Shown in pieces: positions 9,723-18,347 of a stretch of 27,500 nucleotides of DNA (within the stretch, counting starts at the first letter, position 1; every line of letters begins with the position of its first letter). Under the pieces are notes generated by a model. That model was given only the letters and a program-made list of their open reading frames with translations, did not search any database and had not been told where the DNA came from. Made by a program: the position numbers and the translations under genes. The DNA is taken from assembly GCA_026636295.1 (NCBI GenBank), contig CP089457.1:577501-605000 (forward strand), written 5' to 3'. Origin of the DNA: Medakamo hakoo (Eukaryota; Chlorophyta; Trebouxiophyceae; Coccomyxaceae).

Positions 9723-11464
9723 ATGCGGTGTCTGTACGAAGTCCTGGGCATCGCCCGGGACGCGGACGACGGCGCCATCAAGACCGCATACCGGCGGGCC
9801 GCCTTGCAATGGCACCCAGGTGCGTGGGCGCGGCGGGTGGGGAGCGATGGACAAGTGTTGTTTCCTCCCTGGCCACCAGCTCACACGCCCTGTTTCCTTT
9901 TTCCCACTCTCAAAAAGATAAAAACCAGGACCGGGCCGAAGAAGCGGCCGACCGGTTCAAAGAAATCCAGAACGCGTACGAGGTCTTGAGCGACGCCCAC
10001 GAGCGGGCGTGGTACGACAGCCACCGCGACGCGATCCTGCGGTCGGGCACGTCGTACCAGGCCGGCGCCGACGGCTGTGGCGCGGGTCAGCCGCCGGACA
10101 GCGAGTTTGATTTGTACCCATACTTTTCGGCGGCCTGTTTCAAGGGGTACGGCGACGGCCCGCAATCTTTTTACGGCGTGTACGGCGACGTGTTTGCCCG
10201 GCTGGCGGCGGCCGAGCGGGAAGCCGGCGCGCCCGGCCCGGTGCCCGCCTTTGGCGGGCCCGCCGCGGCGTGGGCCGCCGTCTCCGCTTTTTACGACTGG
10301 TGGTCGTCCTTTGCGACGGCGAAGGACTTTGCGTGGGCAGACGAGTACAACCCGGCGTCCGCGCCCAACCGCAAGGTGCGCCGCCTGATCGAGGACGACA
10401 ACCGCAAGCGCCGCGCCAAAGCCCGCCGCGAGTTCAATGAGACCGTGCGCGAGCTGGCCGCCTTTGTGCGCAAGCGGGACAAGCGGGTGGCCGCCCAGGC
10501 CGCGGACGCGGCCCGGGCCAAGGCCCAGCGCGAGCAGGAGGCGGCCGCCCGGCGGGAGGCGGAGAAGCTGGAGCGGGCCGCGCGCGCGCGCGCGTACCAG
10601 GAGCCGGCCTGGGTGCGCGGCGGCGATGGTGACGGCAGCGCGTCCGCCAGCGGTGGCGACGACAGCGACGACAGCGGTGCCGGTGCTGGTGGTGGTGCGG
10701 CCGCCGACGCGGCGCCGCTGCTGCACTGCGTCGCGTGCGACAAGCTGTTCCGGTCGGCGGGCGCCATGGCCAACCACGAAAGGTCCAAGAAACACGCGGA
10801 AGCCGTGGCCGTGCTGCGCGCCATGCTGGCCGAGGACGACGCCCTCGTGAGTGGAAGTGAGGAGGAAGAGGAAGTGGTGGAGGATGAGGCGGCGACGACG
10901 GCGACGGATGAGGAGGGTTGGAGCAGCAGCAGCGCCGGCACTGCGACAACCAGCGACGACGGCGGCAGCGACGATGACTCTTCTTCGACCACCTCCACCA
11001 CCACCACCTCCTCCTCCACCACGACCACCACCACCTCCTCCTCCTCCTCCTCCTCTTCATCTGCGTCTGCCTCTGCATCCGGCGGCAGCGTGGGCGACGA
11101 CGAGTTTGTGGCCCGTCTGCTGGCTGGCGCGGCGCAGCGGCGCCGGGCTGCAACGGCGCCGCCCTCTTCCTCCTCTTCTTCTTCGTCGTCGGACGACGAC
11201 GAAGCCGCGACCGACGCCCTGCCCGACCTGGCATCCCTGGCCGTGGATGAGTGCACGGCCGCCGGCGCACCGGCTGCAGCCGCGCCGCCGCCGCCTCCCG
11301 CCCAGGCCAAGCGGGCGACCAAGCCGCGCCGCGCGGCCGGGCGCAAGGCCAAGGGCGGCCCGCCCGATGCGCCGGCGTGTCGCGTGTGTGGCGAGGCCTT
11401 CTCCTCCAGGGGTGCCCTGTTCAAGCACTTGGAAGCCAGCGGGCACGCGCGGGCAGGTGTGTAG
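9723..11464 (+). CDS. JJJ1: J-domain protein with two C2H2 zinc fingers (JJJ1/DNAJC21 type)
   Basis: This is a cytosolic Hsp70 co-chaperone. The yeast homologue Jjj1 helps release the Arx1 export factor from pre-60S ribosomes. Exons are 9723-9819 and 9918-11464. The 98-nt intron cuts the codon for Asp33, so the catalytic HPD motif exists only after splicing (WHPDKNQDR). The product is 547 aa. The J domain is about 1-70, followed by the family-typical region with FYDWWSSF and NRKVRRLIEDDNRKRRAKAR. A charged helical stretch comes next, then zinc finger 1 near 303-325 (CVACDKLF...H). Finger 2 is near 520-542 (CRVCGEAF...H), at the extreme C-terminus. Between the fingers lies an acidic, then Ser/Thr-repeat tract coded by TCC/ACC microsatellites (about 10850-11080). 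The ATG follows an A7 run. Confidence 0.93.
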
Positions 11465-11645
11465 AAAAGACAGAAAGACACGAAAGACTTCACACGCCTC
11501 CCATTCCCGACCCACCACCACCACCACCACCACCACGTCTGTTTTTCTAATCACTGGCCGAACACGCACCCGCCCGCCCCGCTACCAAGCCCCACAGACG
11601 CACACCCGGATCTGGAGCCGGCACGCTTCCAAAGCCCCGCTCCCT

Positions 11646-12284
11646 TCACGCTCCCGGCTCCAGGTGGAACAGTTCCTCCAACAGCTCGCCCGCGTGCGCC
11701 AGCGAGTTGGCCACCGCTGTCGGCCGCTGTTCGGGCGGCAGCGCCGCCGTGCTGCGACCTGCGTGCTGGCCATCGTGGTCGATCAAAATCGTGTGCGACC
11801 CGGCCCGGTTGCCCGCGACGACGTCGTCGACCAGGCTGTCGCCGATCATGACCAGTTCCGTCGGGAACACGCCCCACGCGGCCGCGCACGCGTGGATGGC
11901 GGCCGGGTGCGGTTTTGGCGGCTGGAACTCGCGGGCCAAGGCAGGCGTGAAGGGTGGCGCGGCCGCGACTGTGTGCAGGTGGGCGTGAAACGCGGTGACG
12001 GCTTTTTCGTTGTTGCGGGTGACCAGGCCACGCGGCAAGCCACGCGCGTCCAGGGACGCGACCAGGCCGTGCAGGCCTGGTGCGAGTTCCAGGCGGGCCA
12101 GGCCGGCCATTTCCACTTCTTCGATGATGGCATGTGCTCGTGCACGCTCCGCCGGGTCGGGCCAGGCCGCGACGGCCGCGAGGATGTCGCCTTCCAGCAC
12201 GCCGACGCGGCGCCGCATTTCGGCAAAGTCGATGGTCGGAATCGTGAGCGTGCCGTCCATGTCTGCGTGGAGAGTGTGGGGCAT
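11646..12284 (-). CDS. HAD-superfamily phosphatase, function unknown
   Basis: This is a 212-aa hydrolase of the haloacid dehalogenase superfamily with all four motifs. Motif I is DMDGTLT (Asp8 nucleophile, Asp10 acid/base), motif II is LVTRNN, motif III is the Lys in PKPHP, and motif IV is GDSLVDD. The helical cap after residue 20 (MRRRVGVLEGDI) is of the small C1 type. The opening ADMDGTLTIPTIDF resembles uncharacterised plant and fungal HAD proteins annotated as phosphoglycolate-phosphatase-like. The real substrate is unknown to me. It is a single exon. The 3' end converges on the J-protein gene (181 bp apart), and the 5' end is divergent from the ankyrin-RING gene. No obvious organelle leader is present. 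Confidence 0.9.
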   Translation of the reverse strand: MPHTLHADMDGTLTIPTIDFAEMRRRVGVLEGDILAAVAAWPDPAERARAHAIIEEVEMAGLARLELAPGLHGLVASLDARGLPRGLVTRNNEKAVTAFHAHLHTVAAAPPFTPALAREFQPPKPHPAAIHACAAAWGVFPTELVMIGDSLVDDVVAGNRAGSHTILIDHDGQHAGRSTAALPPEQRPTAVANSLAHAGELLEELFHLEPGA

Positions 12285-12735
12285 GACGGTGCGAGAGTGA
12301 GCTCAGCGGAATGAGGGAGGGGCGTCCAGGTGCGTGAGGGACACCCTCTCCCGACACGCGTCGGGAGAGAGTGAGGAGCGACGTGGGGGCATGGAATGGC
12401 AGTGTTGGAGGTTGGTGGAGCGCGCCGACGAACAAACGCACCAAACACTACACCACGAACAATCGGCCGGCCGGCGCGGGATCCCATGGCGTGCAGGGCG
12501 CGCAGACCGGGCCCAGCCATCGGCTGCCGCCCGGGCGCGGATGCGGGAGTGGTGCGGACTGGGCTCGGCGGGCCCCCCCGCCCGGAAAAGAGTGAGTGAG
12601 GTGTGCGGTCACACCAAAAAAACGCGCGGCCGCGCCCGCCGGCCCCGCGCATCGCTGTCTCTCTCCCCCGCGCCCGCACCCTCGCCCACCCGCCACCCAC
12701 ACCCGCGGCGGCACGTGGACGCAGTCGGCCTCCAA
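12285..12735. promoter_or_regulatory. Shared upstream region, HAD phosphatase and ankyrin-RING
   Basis: These 451 bp lie between divergent starts. The frame of the ankyrin-RING gene stays open upstream to 12391, so a longer N-terminus cannot be excluded. The upstream translation is low-complexity and lacks the expected MG start. CCCGC- and CACCC-rich tracts dominate and no specific site is recognised. Confidence 0.4.
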
Positions 12736-13995
12736 ATGGGCCTGGCGGCCTCAACCCCGGCCGACCGTCTCACCACGGTCGCGGCAGCCGGCGACGCCCG
12801 CGCTCTGTCCCACCTGCTCGCGTCAAACCGGTGCGACCCCAACACGCCCGACCGGACAGGCACGACACCGCTCGTCGCCGCGGCGCGGGCCGGGTCGGTC
12901 GACGCCCTGGCCGTCTTACTAGCTACCGGCGCGGCCGTCAACGGCGCCGCGCCGGGTGTCGACGGGTGCACGGCCCTGCACGCGGCCGTGGCGGGCCGCC
13001 ACGTCGCCGCCGTGGACGCGCTGTTGGCTGCAGGTGCGTCGCCGTTCATCGAAAACGGGCGCGGCCAGACGGCCGTCGACGCGGCCGTGCGGGCGGGCGA
13101 CGCTCGCCTGGCCCGTCGCCTGGAAGGCGCGGCCGCCGACTTTGCGGGCGAGGTGGCGCTGAAGGTGCCGCGCCTCCTGCTGGGCACGGAGTGGCGGACC
13201 CGGTATGTCGTCGTCGCGCCCCGTTTCGCGTGCCCGCTGGCGGGTGGCGCTGCAGCCGTCCACCGCCGCACTCTGTTTGCGTTCAAAGCCGCGACAGAGA
13301 CCGTGCCCGTCTGCCGGGTGTGGTTGGACGGTGCGGCCGCCCGGCCGGCCGCAAGTCGCCCGGGCCGCCCGCCCGCGGTCGAGCTGACCTTGCACCCAGC
13401 GCACGCACCACCCGTGGGCGCCCACACCACCACTTCCGGCCGGCGCTGCGGCCACACACTCCACTTTCGGGCGGCCGACGCGTCCGCGGCCGCGGCACAG
13501 AGCCTGGCCCGCTTTGTCGCGGCCTTGGACACGTCGGCCGCGGACGCGGCCCTGGCCCGCCGCCTGCAAGCCGAGGAAGACGCGGCGGCCAGAACGGTCG
13601 CTGCAACCTACCCGGCCCGGCCGGCCGTCGCGCCGAGCGCGCCCGTCCTGCCACCGTCGGCGTGGCCCGGTGGCGCCGAGATGCCTGCCCGCGCGGCGTC
13701 GGCTGCGCCTGGAGACGGGTCCAGCTGGCGGCCGGCGTCCCGGTCGCCGTCGCCGCCGCCACAACCGCCGCCGGCTGAGCACCTGGTCGGTCAGCAGGAC
13801 GACGGCCACGACGACGACGACGACGACGGCAACGCGGCCTGCGCGATCTGCCTGTCCGCGCCGGCTCGTGTAGGGTTCCTGCACGGGGACACCATTCACC
13901 GGTGTTGCTGCCGCGAGTGTGCGCGCGAATTCCGGCCGGGCGCGGCCTGCCCGCTCTGCCGCCGGCCCGTCGAAAAGATTTGCCTTGTTTTTTAG
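12736..13995 (+). CDS. Myristoylated ankyrin protein with MDM2-type C-terminal RING (probable E3 ligase)
   Basis: This is a likely ubiquitin E3 ligase on membranes, a single exon of 419 aa. The chosen ATG gives MGLAASTP, a good N-myristoylation signal, as in plant XB3/XBAT34-35 proteins of similar layout. About three ankyrin repeats cover residues 10-140 (GTTPLVAAARAGSVDALAVL, DGCTALHAAVAGRHV). A middle domain of about 150 residues has no name known to me, and a Pro/Ser-rich linker with a poly-Asp run follows. The final 51 residues are a RING with ligands C369, C372, H383, H388, C392, C395, C405 and C408. That is a C2H2C4 set whose spacing matches MDM2 except for one residue in the last loop. 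The protein ends 11 residues after the last Cys (C408), as in MDM2, where the tail supports dimer function. Starts at 12391 or 12541 are possible but less convincing. Confidence 0.85.
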   Translation: MGLAASTPADRLTTVAAAGDARALSHLLASNRCDPNTPDRTGTTPLVAAARAGSVDALAVLLATGAAVNGAAPGVDGCTALHAAVAGRHVAAVDALLAAGASPFIENGRGQTAVDAAVRAGDARLARRLEGAAADFAGEVALKVPRLLLGTEWRTRYVVVAPRFACPLAGGAAAVHRRTLFAFKAATETVPVCRVWLDGAAARPAASRPGRPPAVELTLHPAHAPPVGAHTTTSGRRCGHTLHFRAADASAAAAQSLARFVAALDTSAADAALARRLQAEEDAAARTVAATYPARPAVAPSAPVLPPSAWPGGAEMPARAASAAPGDGSSWRPASRSPSPPPQPPPAEHLVGQQDDGHDDDDDDGNAACAICLSAPARVGFLHGDTIHRCCCRECAREFRPGAACPLCRRPVEKICLVF

Positions 13996-14098
13996 AGGGA
14001 GCGCGGGGGGTTTGCCCGCCCAGGAACCTAGAGTTACAAAGAAAACCCGTAGAAAGACACACACACACAGCACGCACGCACGCACGCACGCTCGCTCG

Positions 14099-15078
14099 CT
14101 AAACCAACAAGACGGCGTTGATGCAGCCATCATTCTCCGGGTTGTTCGTCACCTGGGCGAACTTGCCCCACACCACCTTGCCGCCGGGCGTGACCAGGCC
14201 CAGCTCGGACACGTTGACTTCGATGATGGTGCCCTTGGTGATGACGCCCAGCTGGGTGTACGTCGCGCCATTGGGGTTTTTCTTGACGCCGATGATGTCC
14301 AGGCAGAACGTGCATTTCAGCTCGGGGTGCGTGACGTGCGCCTTGTTCATGCGCAGGCCCGTCGGCCGGATGAACCGCTCGTACTTGGGCGGCTTGCGCG
14401 TGAAGGTCGGCCCCACGAACGTGACCTTGGTGACCATGCGCTTCCACGCCTTGGCCTTGCGCTTGCCCGTGCGCAGGACTTTGAAGGCCTCGTCCTCGGC
14501 AATGGGCCGCACCTTGGGCAGGGGCACCTCCCACTTGCCGGCTTTTTCCTTGCGCTTCTGCTTGATGGTGTTGCTCAGCACTTTGGCCCGGTCGACCTGT
14601 CGGGTGGGTGTGGGGTGGTGGGGTGGGGTGGGGTGGGGTGGGGGTGGGGGTGGGAGTGTGTGGTCAGAGAGAGCGGCCGCTGGTTTGCGCGAGAGGGTGA
14701 GCGGGAGTGCCTGGGAAAACTCGCGCGCCCTGAGAGCGGGGCGCGAGTTTTTTTTTTTCGCTCCCCACCCCTCCACCAATCACCCACACGCACCTGCTCC
14801 CGCTCCAGCAGGTACGCCGGCACCGCCGTCTGCGGCGCGCCGTCGTCCACCTTGCGCTTTTGGTCACGCTGCTGGTGCATGGCAATCGTCTTTTTCATGG
14901 TCGCCTTCTCCGCGTGCCGCTTCTTCGCAAACAGCTTGCCCTTCAAGCCCAGCGCTTTCTTGGCAAAGGCCGCCCGCTTGTGCACTTCCCGGGCCTCCCG
15001 CTTGCGCAAGCGTTCATGGTGGTCTAAACGGTAACCGTGCCGTTTACGGTGCAGCTCGATGTGGTCGCCCTGCGGCAT
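14099..15078 (-). CDS. NSA2: Ribosome biogenesis protein NSA2 (TINP1)
   Basis: NSA2 is a nucleolar factor needed for pre-60S assembly and 27S pre-rRNA processing. Exons are 14794-15078 and 14099-14596, with a 197-nt intron (GTGCG...CAG) that contains GGGGT repeats and a T11 run. The spliced protein is 260 aa, the usual length for this very conserved family. It opens [19 protein letters not shown], has the basic [17 protein letters not shown] segment, and ends with the S8e-like beta domain ([33 protein letters not shown]) and [11 protein letters not shown]. Its 5' end is divergent from the 85-aa gene and its 3' end converges on the ankyrin-RING gene at 103 bp. The assignment is close to certain. 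Confidence 0.97.
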
Positions 15079-15392
15079 GGCGGCGGCTGGTTACAGCGCG
15101 TGGGAGCAGGAAAAGAGCCGCCGGCCAGGCGCGGGGCGCAGGCAAAAAAACTCGCGGCTGAGGGGCGCCGCGGGTCTGCCGTCCTCCCAGCCCACGCGGT
15201 CTGGGTGCGCAACGGCCTGGTGATGACAGGCACGAGGGTCGTGTGTGCTGCTGGGAAGGGTGAGGCCGGCAGGCGCGAGTGAGAGACGAGACAAATTGGT
15301 TTGCGCGAGTGGAGGCGCTCTCTCGTCTCTGTCCCTCTGTCAGACCCTCCACCTCCCCAGCGCCAAGGAAAAAAAACGCCCGTGCTCTCAAC
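15079..15392. promoter_or_regulatory. Shared upstream region, NSA2 and 85-aa gene
   Basis: These 314 bp separate divergent starts. A7 and A8 runs occur near 15145 and 15369, the second in the leader of the plus-strand gene. I see no RNA gene or small conserved frame. Confidence 0.4.
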
Positions 15393-15878
15393 ATGTCCAC
15401 GCCCTCCCACAAGCGTCCAGACCTGCGCGCCGCGGCCCAGGCCGACACGCACGGCACCGCGCCGGACGTGTGGGCTAGCGCGGTGAGGGAGGAGGTGGTG
15501 GGTGGGCGCGGTCTCTTTTGGAGGCGGGTGCCTCTTCGCTCACCCTTCACTCCCACCACCACCCCACCACCAGGCCCACGCCCGCGTGCCCGACGACGCG
15601 TGGGAGTTCCAGGTCCGCAAATCGCTCAACGACGCAGCGTACACGGGCCTGGACTACGTGCCGTACTGCTCCACCATGCCCGTCCAGGCCCGGTGCGAGG
15701 CGCCCAAGTTTGCGTGGGTGAGGGATGGGCATGGGCGTGGGCGTGGATGGAAAAAAACGGCTGGACGGGCAGGCGTTCACCCGCCCGGTTCGACACGTGC
15801 GCACACCTTCTCACTCCTCTCGGCTCTTGACGCACCTTGTCCAACCAACAACAGAAGAAAAAGGCGGCCCCGCACTAA
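15393..15878 (+). CDS. Unrecognised 85-aa protein, three exons
   Basis: I do not recognise the family. Exons are 15393-15482, 15574-15717 and 15855-15878. The introns of 91 and 137 nt both start GTGAGG and end CAG, and all splice joints are in phase 0. The product starts MSTPSHKRPDLRAAAQ, has a middle block rich in aromatic residues (DDAWEFQVRKSLNDAAYTG, LDYVPYCSTMP) with two Cys, and ends in a short basic tail, KKKAAPH. There is no signal peptide or membrane span. The unbiased composition of exon 2, unlike the low-complexity frames around it, argues for a real gene. Size and composition would suit a small subunit of a larger complex, which is a guess. Its stop lies only 23 bp from the stop of the convergent Ala-rich gene. 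Confidence 0.68.
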
Positions 15879-15901
15879 AAAAAAAAAAGGCGACACACAC
15901 C

Positions 15902-17346
15902 TCACCCCCTGCTCCACGCGACGTCCGCGCTGCCGGCCGGCCGCAACGCCGCCGCCACCGCGCCCGCCGCGCCCGCCGCGCCACCACCGCCGCCAGCCAA
16001 GCCAGCCAGGCGCGCTACCGCGGCCGCCTGGCGCCCGGCCTTGGCGACCAGGGAGGCCTGGCGGTCACGCAGCGCGCTGGCTGCGGCCACGTCCCGGCCC
16101 GCGGCCGTGCGCAGGGCGCCGCACGCGGCCGCGACGCGGGCGGCACGCTGGCTGCGCCGGTCAGCCGCCGCGGTCGCGTCAGCGCCCGCACTCGCCGCGG
16201 ACCGCATGGCCGCCGCGACCTGGGCCCGCGCAGCGGGGCCGCGCATGAGGCTGACCTCGGCGCGCGCCTGGGCCAGGCGCGCCCGGTCCGCGACGCGGGC
16301 GGCCGCCCGGGCGGCGGCCTGGACCTGCGCGTCTGCCAGAGCGGCGGCCGCTTCCGCGGCTGAGGCGACGGTGGACGTGGGCGTGGACGCGGCCGGGTCG
16401 GGTGCCGCACACCGGGCGGCCAGCAGGGCGACAACGCCCGCGTCGGCGGCCTGGCGCCGCACGACCGCGGCGGCCGTGGCCGCGGCGGTCGTCGTGGCCA
16501 CGCGGTCACGGTCCTGTGAAGGGGGGTGGTGTGTGGAAGGGGGAGTGCGCGCGTGTGTCAAGGCATGCGATCCAAAGCCTTCCCGCCGCCCTCCCCGTCC
16601 CTTTTTGTCTATCCCAGGCGCACCATCCTCAGCGTGGCATCTGCCGCTGCAAGCGCGGCTGCGCACGTGGCCGCCACACCCGCCACACCGTCCGCCACGG
16701 CCGCCACCATCTCCGCGGCAGCGGCCTTGTGGTGGGCCAGGCCCGCCACGCACGCCGCGTCCAGGGCGCCCAGCTCCCGGCGGGCGGTGGTGGGTGTCGT
16801 GGGCGTCGTGGGCGTCAGTGACTCCCGCACGCGCTGGGTTCAGCAGGGTTGGGGTTTGTGGTGGTGGTGGTGGTGGTGGGTGGGGAGGGAGGGGGCGAGG
16901 CTGCGCCGCACCTGTCTCTCCACCCACGCACACCCACATACGCCTCACCTGCACAGCCGCCACGATACTACTCTCGTCCTGTGCGGCCGCGGCCGCGTGG
17001 CCGGCCGCGATGGCGGCCAACCGCTCGGCCAGGCGGGAGCGCTCGGCCGCGACCACAGCCCGCGCCGCGGCCGCGGCACGGTCGCCCGCAGCGGCCGCTT
17101 GGGCGGCGTGCTGGCGCCGGCCTGTGATGAGGCGTGGTGTGTGTGAGAGTGAGGCTGGGCCGTGCGCGATGGGAACAAAGCATCATGTTTTCCCATCCAT
17201 TCCCGACCACCCTCACCCGCGGCGACGCCCGCCGCGGCCGCCGCGCCCGCCGCGGCCGCCAGGCGGGCTTCCACCCGCGCCCGCCGGGCGGCCAGGCTAG
17301 GGGTGGTGGTCGTGGCCTGTGGAGGGCGTGGCGGGCCGTCCGCCAT
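15902..17346 (-). CDS. Ala-rich helical protein, 374 aa, four exons, function unknown
   Basis: I cannot name this gene. Exons are 17217-17346, 16949-17121, 16624-16833 and 15902-16513. The introns of 94, 115 and 110 nt have GTGAG/GTGCG donors and CAG acceptors, and every joint keeps frame, which supports a real gene despite the odd composition. The protein is dominated by Ala with spaced Arg, Gln, Asp and Glu (AAERSRLAERLAAIAAGH, AAARVADRARLAQARAEV), which suggests long helices, perhaps coiled coils. There is a Thr/Pro stretch at the start of exon 3 and a Gly run near the end. No catalytic motif, signal or membrane span is visible. It is divergent from the UBAC2-like gene at 162 bp. It could be a structural or tethering protein, but this is not shown. 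Confidence 0.62.
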
Positions 17347-17508
17347 GCCCGAGTCGCTCGTTTGGTCAACAGATATCGGGCCAAATGAAAAGAGGGAAGA
17401 GGAAGGGGCCGTCGACCAAAACGCTCAAAAGCGCACGCGCGCGACTCGCGTGAAGAAAAGCATTGACTCTTCTCCACCGCGTCTGCGCCGTAGACACGTC
17501 TCACGTCG
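17347..17508. promoter_or_regulatory. Shared upstream region, Ala-rich gene and UBAC2-like gene
   Basis: Only 162 bp lie between the two divergent ATGs, the shortest such gap in the window. It is less GC-rich than the genes and includes AATGAAAAGAGGGAAGAGG and AAGAAAAGC tracts. A compact bidirectional promoter is inferred from spacing. Confidence 0.5.
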
Positions 17509-18285
17509 ATGAACCAAGGCGCGCCCGGCTTTGCGGGCGCGCCCGTCACCAAGGCCTTGCTCCTGGCGGCGGGCGTGGCGTCGCTGGCAGGCGCGGGCGG
17601 CGATGGTGAGGCGTCGTCGTCGTTCGGCGCGCTGCGCCGCCTCGCGTTTGGGAGCGCGACCCAGGCCCTGTTCGGCCTGGGCAGTCTCTACCACGCCCGC
17701 ACCCTGGAACGGTTGCTGGGCCCGGCAAAGTACGGCGCGCACGCCTGCCTGGCCGCCGTCCTGACGGGCGGGTCGGCCGTCGGCCTGGCGTTTGCCGCCC
17801 TGGCCGGCCTGGCCGCGGCTGTGCCGCCGACCGCGACCTTTCACGTGGCCGGCCTCACCCTGACGGACCGGGCGTTCCTGGCCGCGGCGGCGGCCCAGCT
17901 GCTGGTGGCGGGCGGTTCAGGCGGCCTGGTCCCTGCCGCGGCGGGAGCGGCGGTGGCGGGCCTGCTGCACTTCCAACCCGCCCTGGCCGGCCTGGACACG
18001 CCGCCTGCTGCCCAGGCCGCGCTCGGCCGCCTGTTTGGGCCCGTCCTGGGCGGCAAGCACCACTCCCGCATCGTCGTCCCCGCGTCCGCCACGGCTGGTG
18101 GCGGTGGCGGTGGTGGCGGTCGGCTCGGTGGTGGCCCGCCGCGCCGGGCGCCCGCGGCCGAGCCCTCGCCCGCAGCTGTCCAACAGTTAGTCGCGATGGG
18201 ATTCAGCGCGGACAGAGCGCGGGCAGCCTTGCGGCAGACCGGCGGGGACGACGTGCAAGCCGCCCTGGCTGTCCTGCTGGCGTGA
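17509..18285 (+). CDS. UBAC2-like rhomboid-related membrane protein with C-terminal UBA domain
   Basis: This is a single exon of 258 aa. The N-terminal 170 residues hold several hydrophobic Ala/Leu/Gly segments, starting with GAPVTKALLLAAGVASL, consistent with the rhomboid-like membrane domain of UBAC2 and plant UBA-rhomboid proteins. Family members sit in the ER membrane and help in protein degradation or trafficking. I do not see a clear Ser-His catalytic pair, so it may be a pseudoprotease. A Gly-rich linker follows. The last 40 residues (AAVQQLVAMGFSADRARAALRQ...VLLA) form a textbook ubiquitin-associated domain with the MGF loop. The gene converges on Der, with 62 bp between the stops. 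The UBA call is strong and the membrane-domain call is moderate. Confidence 0.82.
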   Translation: MNQGAPGFAGAPVTKALLLAAGVASLAGAGGDGEASSSFGALRRLAFGSATQALFGLGSLYHARTLERLLGPAKYGAHACLAAVLTGGSAVGLAFAALAGLAAAVPPTATFHVAGLTLTDRAFLAAAAAQLLVAGGSGGLVPAAAGAAVAGLLHFQPALAGLDTPPAAQAALGRLFGPVLGGKHHSRIVVPASATAGGGGGGGGRLGGGPPRRAPAAEPSPAAVQQLVAMGFSADRARAALRQTGGDDVQAALAVLLA

Positions 18286-18347
18286 AGCGTGTTAGAGAGT
18301 GTGTTAAACAAAAACAGCAGTGCCTCTACAAACCAGAAAAAAAGAAC

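Noticed and set aside
10975-11075. Apparent CRISPR-like or tandem array in ACC/TCC repeats
   Set aside because: It is a trinucleotide microsatellite coding for the Ser/Thr tract of the J-protein, without spacers.
10291-11493. Minus-strand frame opposite the J-protein, rich in Ser, Glu and Val
   Set aside because: It is the reverse reading of the Ser/Thr and acidic microsatellites in the J-protein gene. No independent motif is present.
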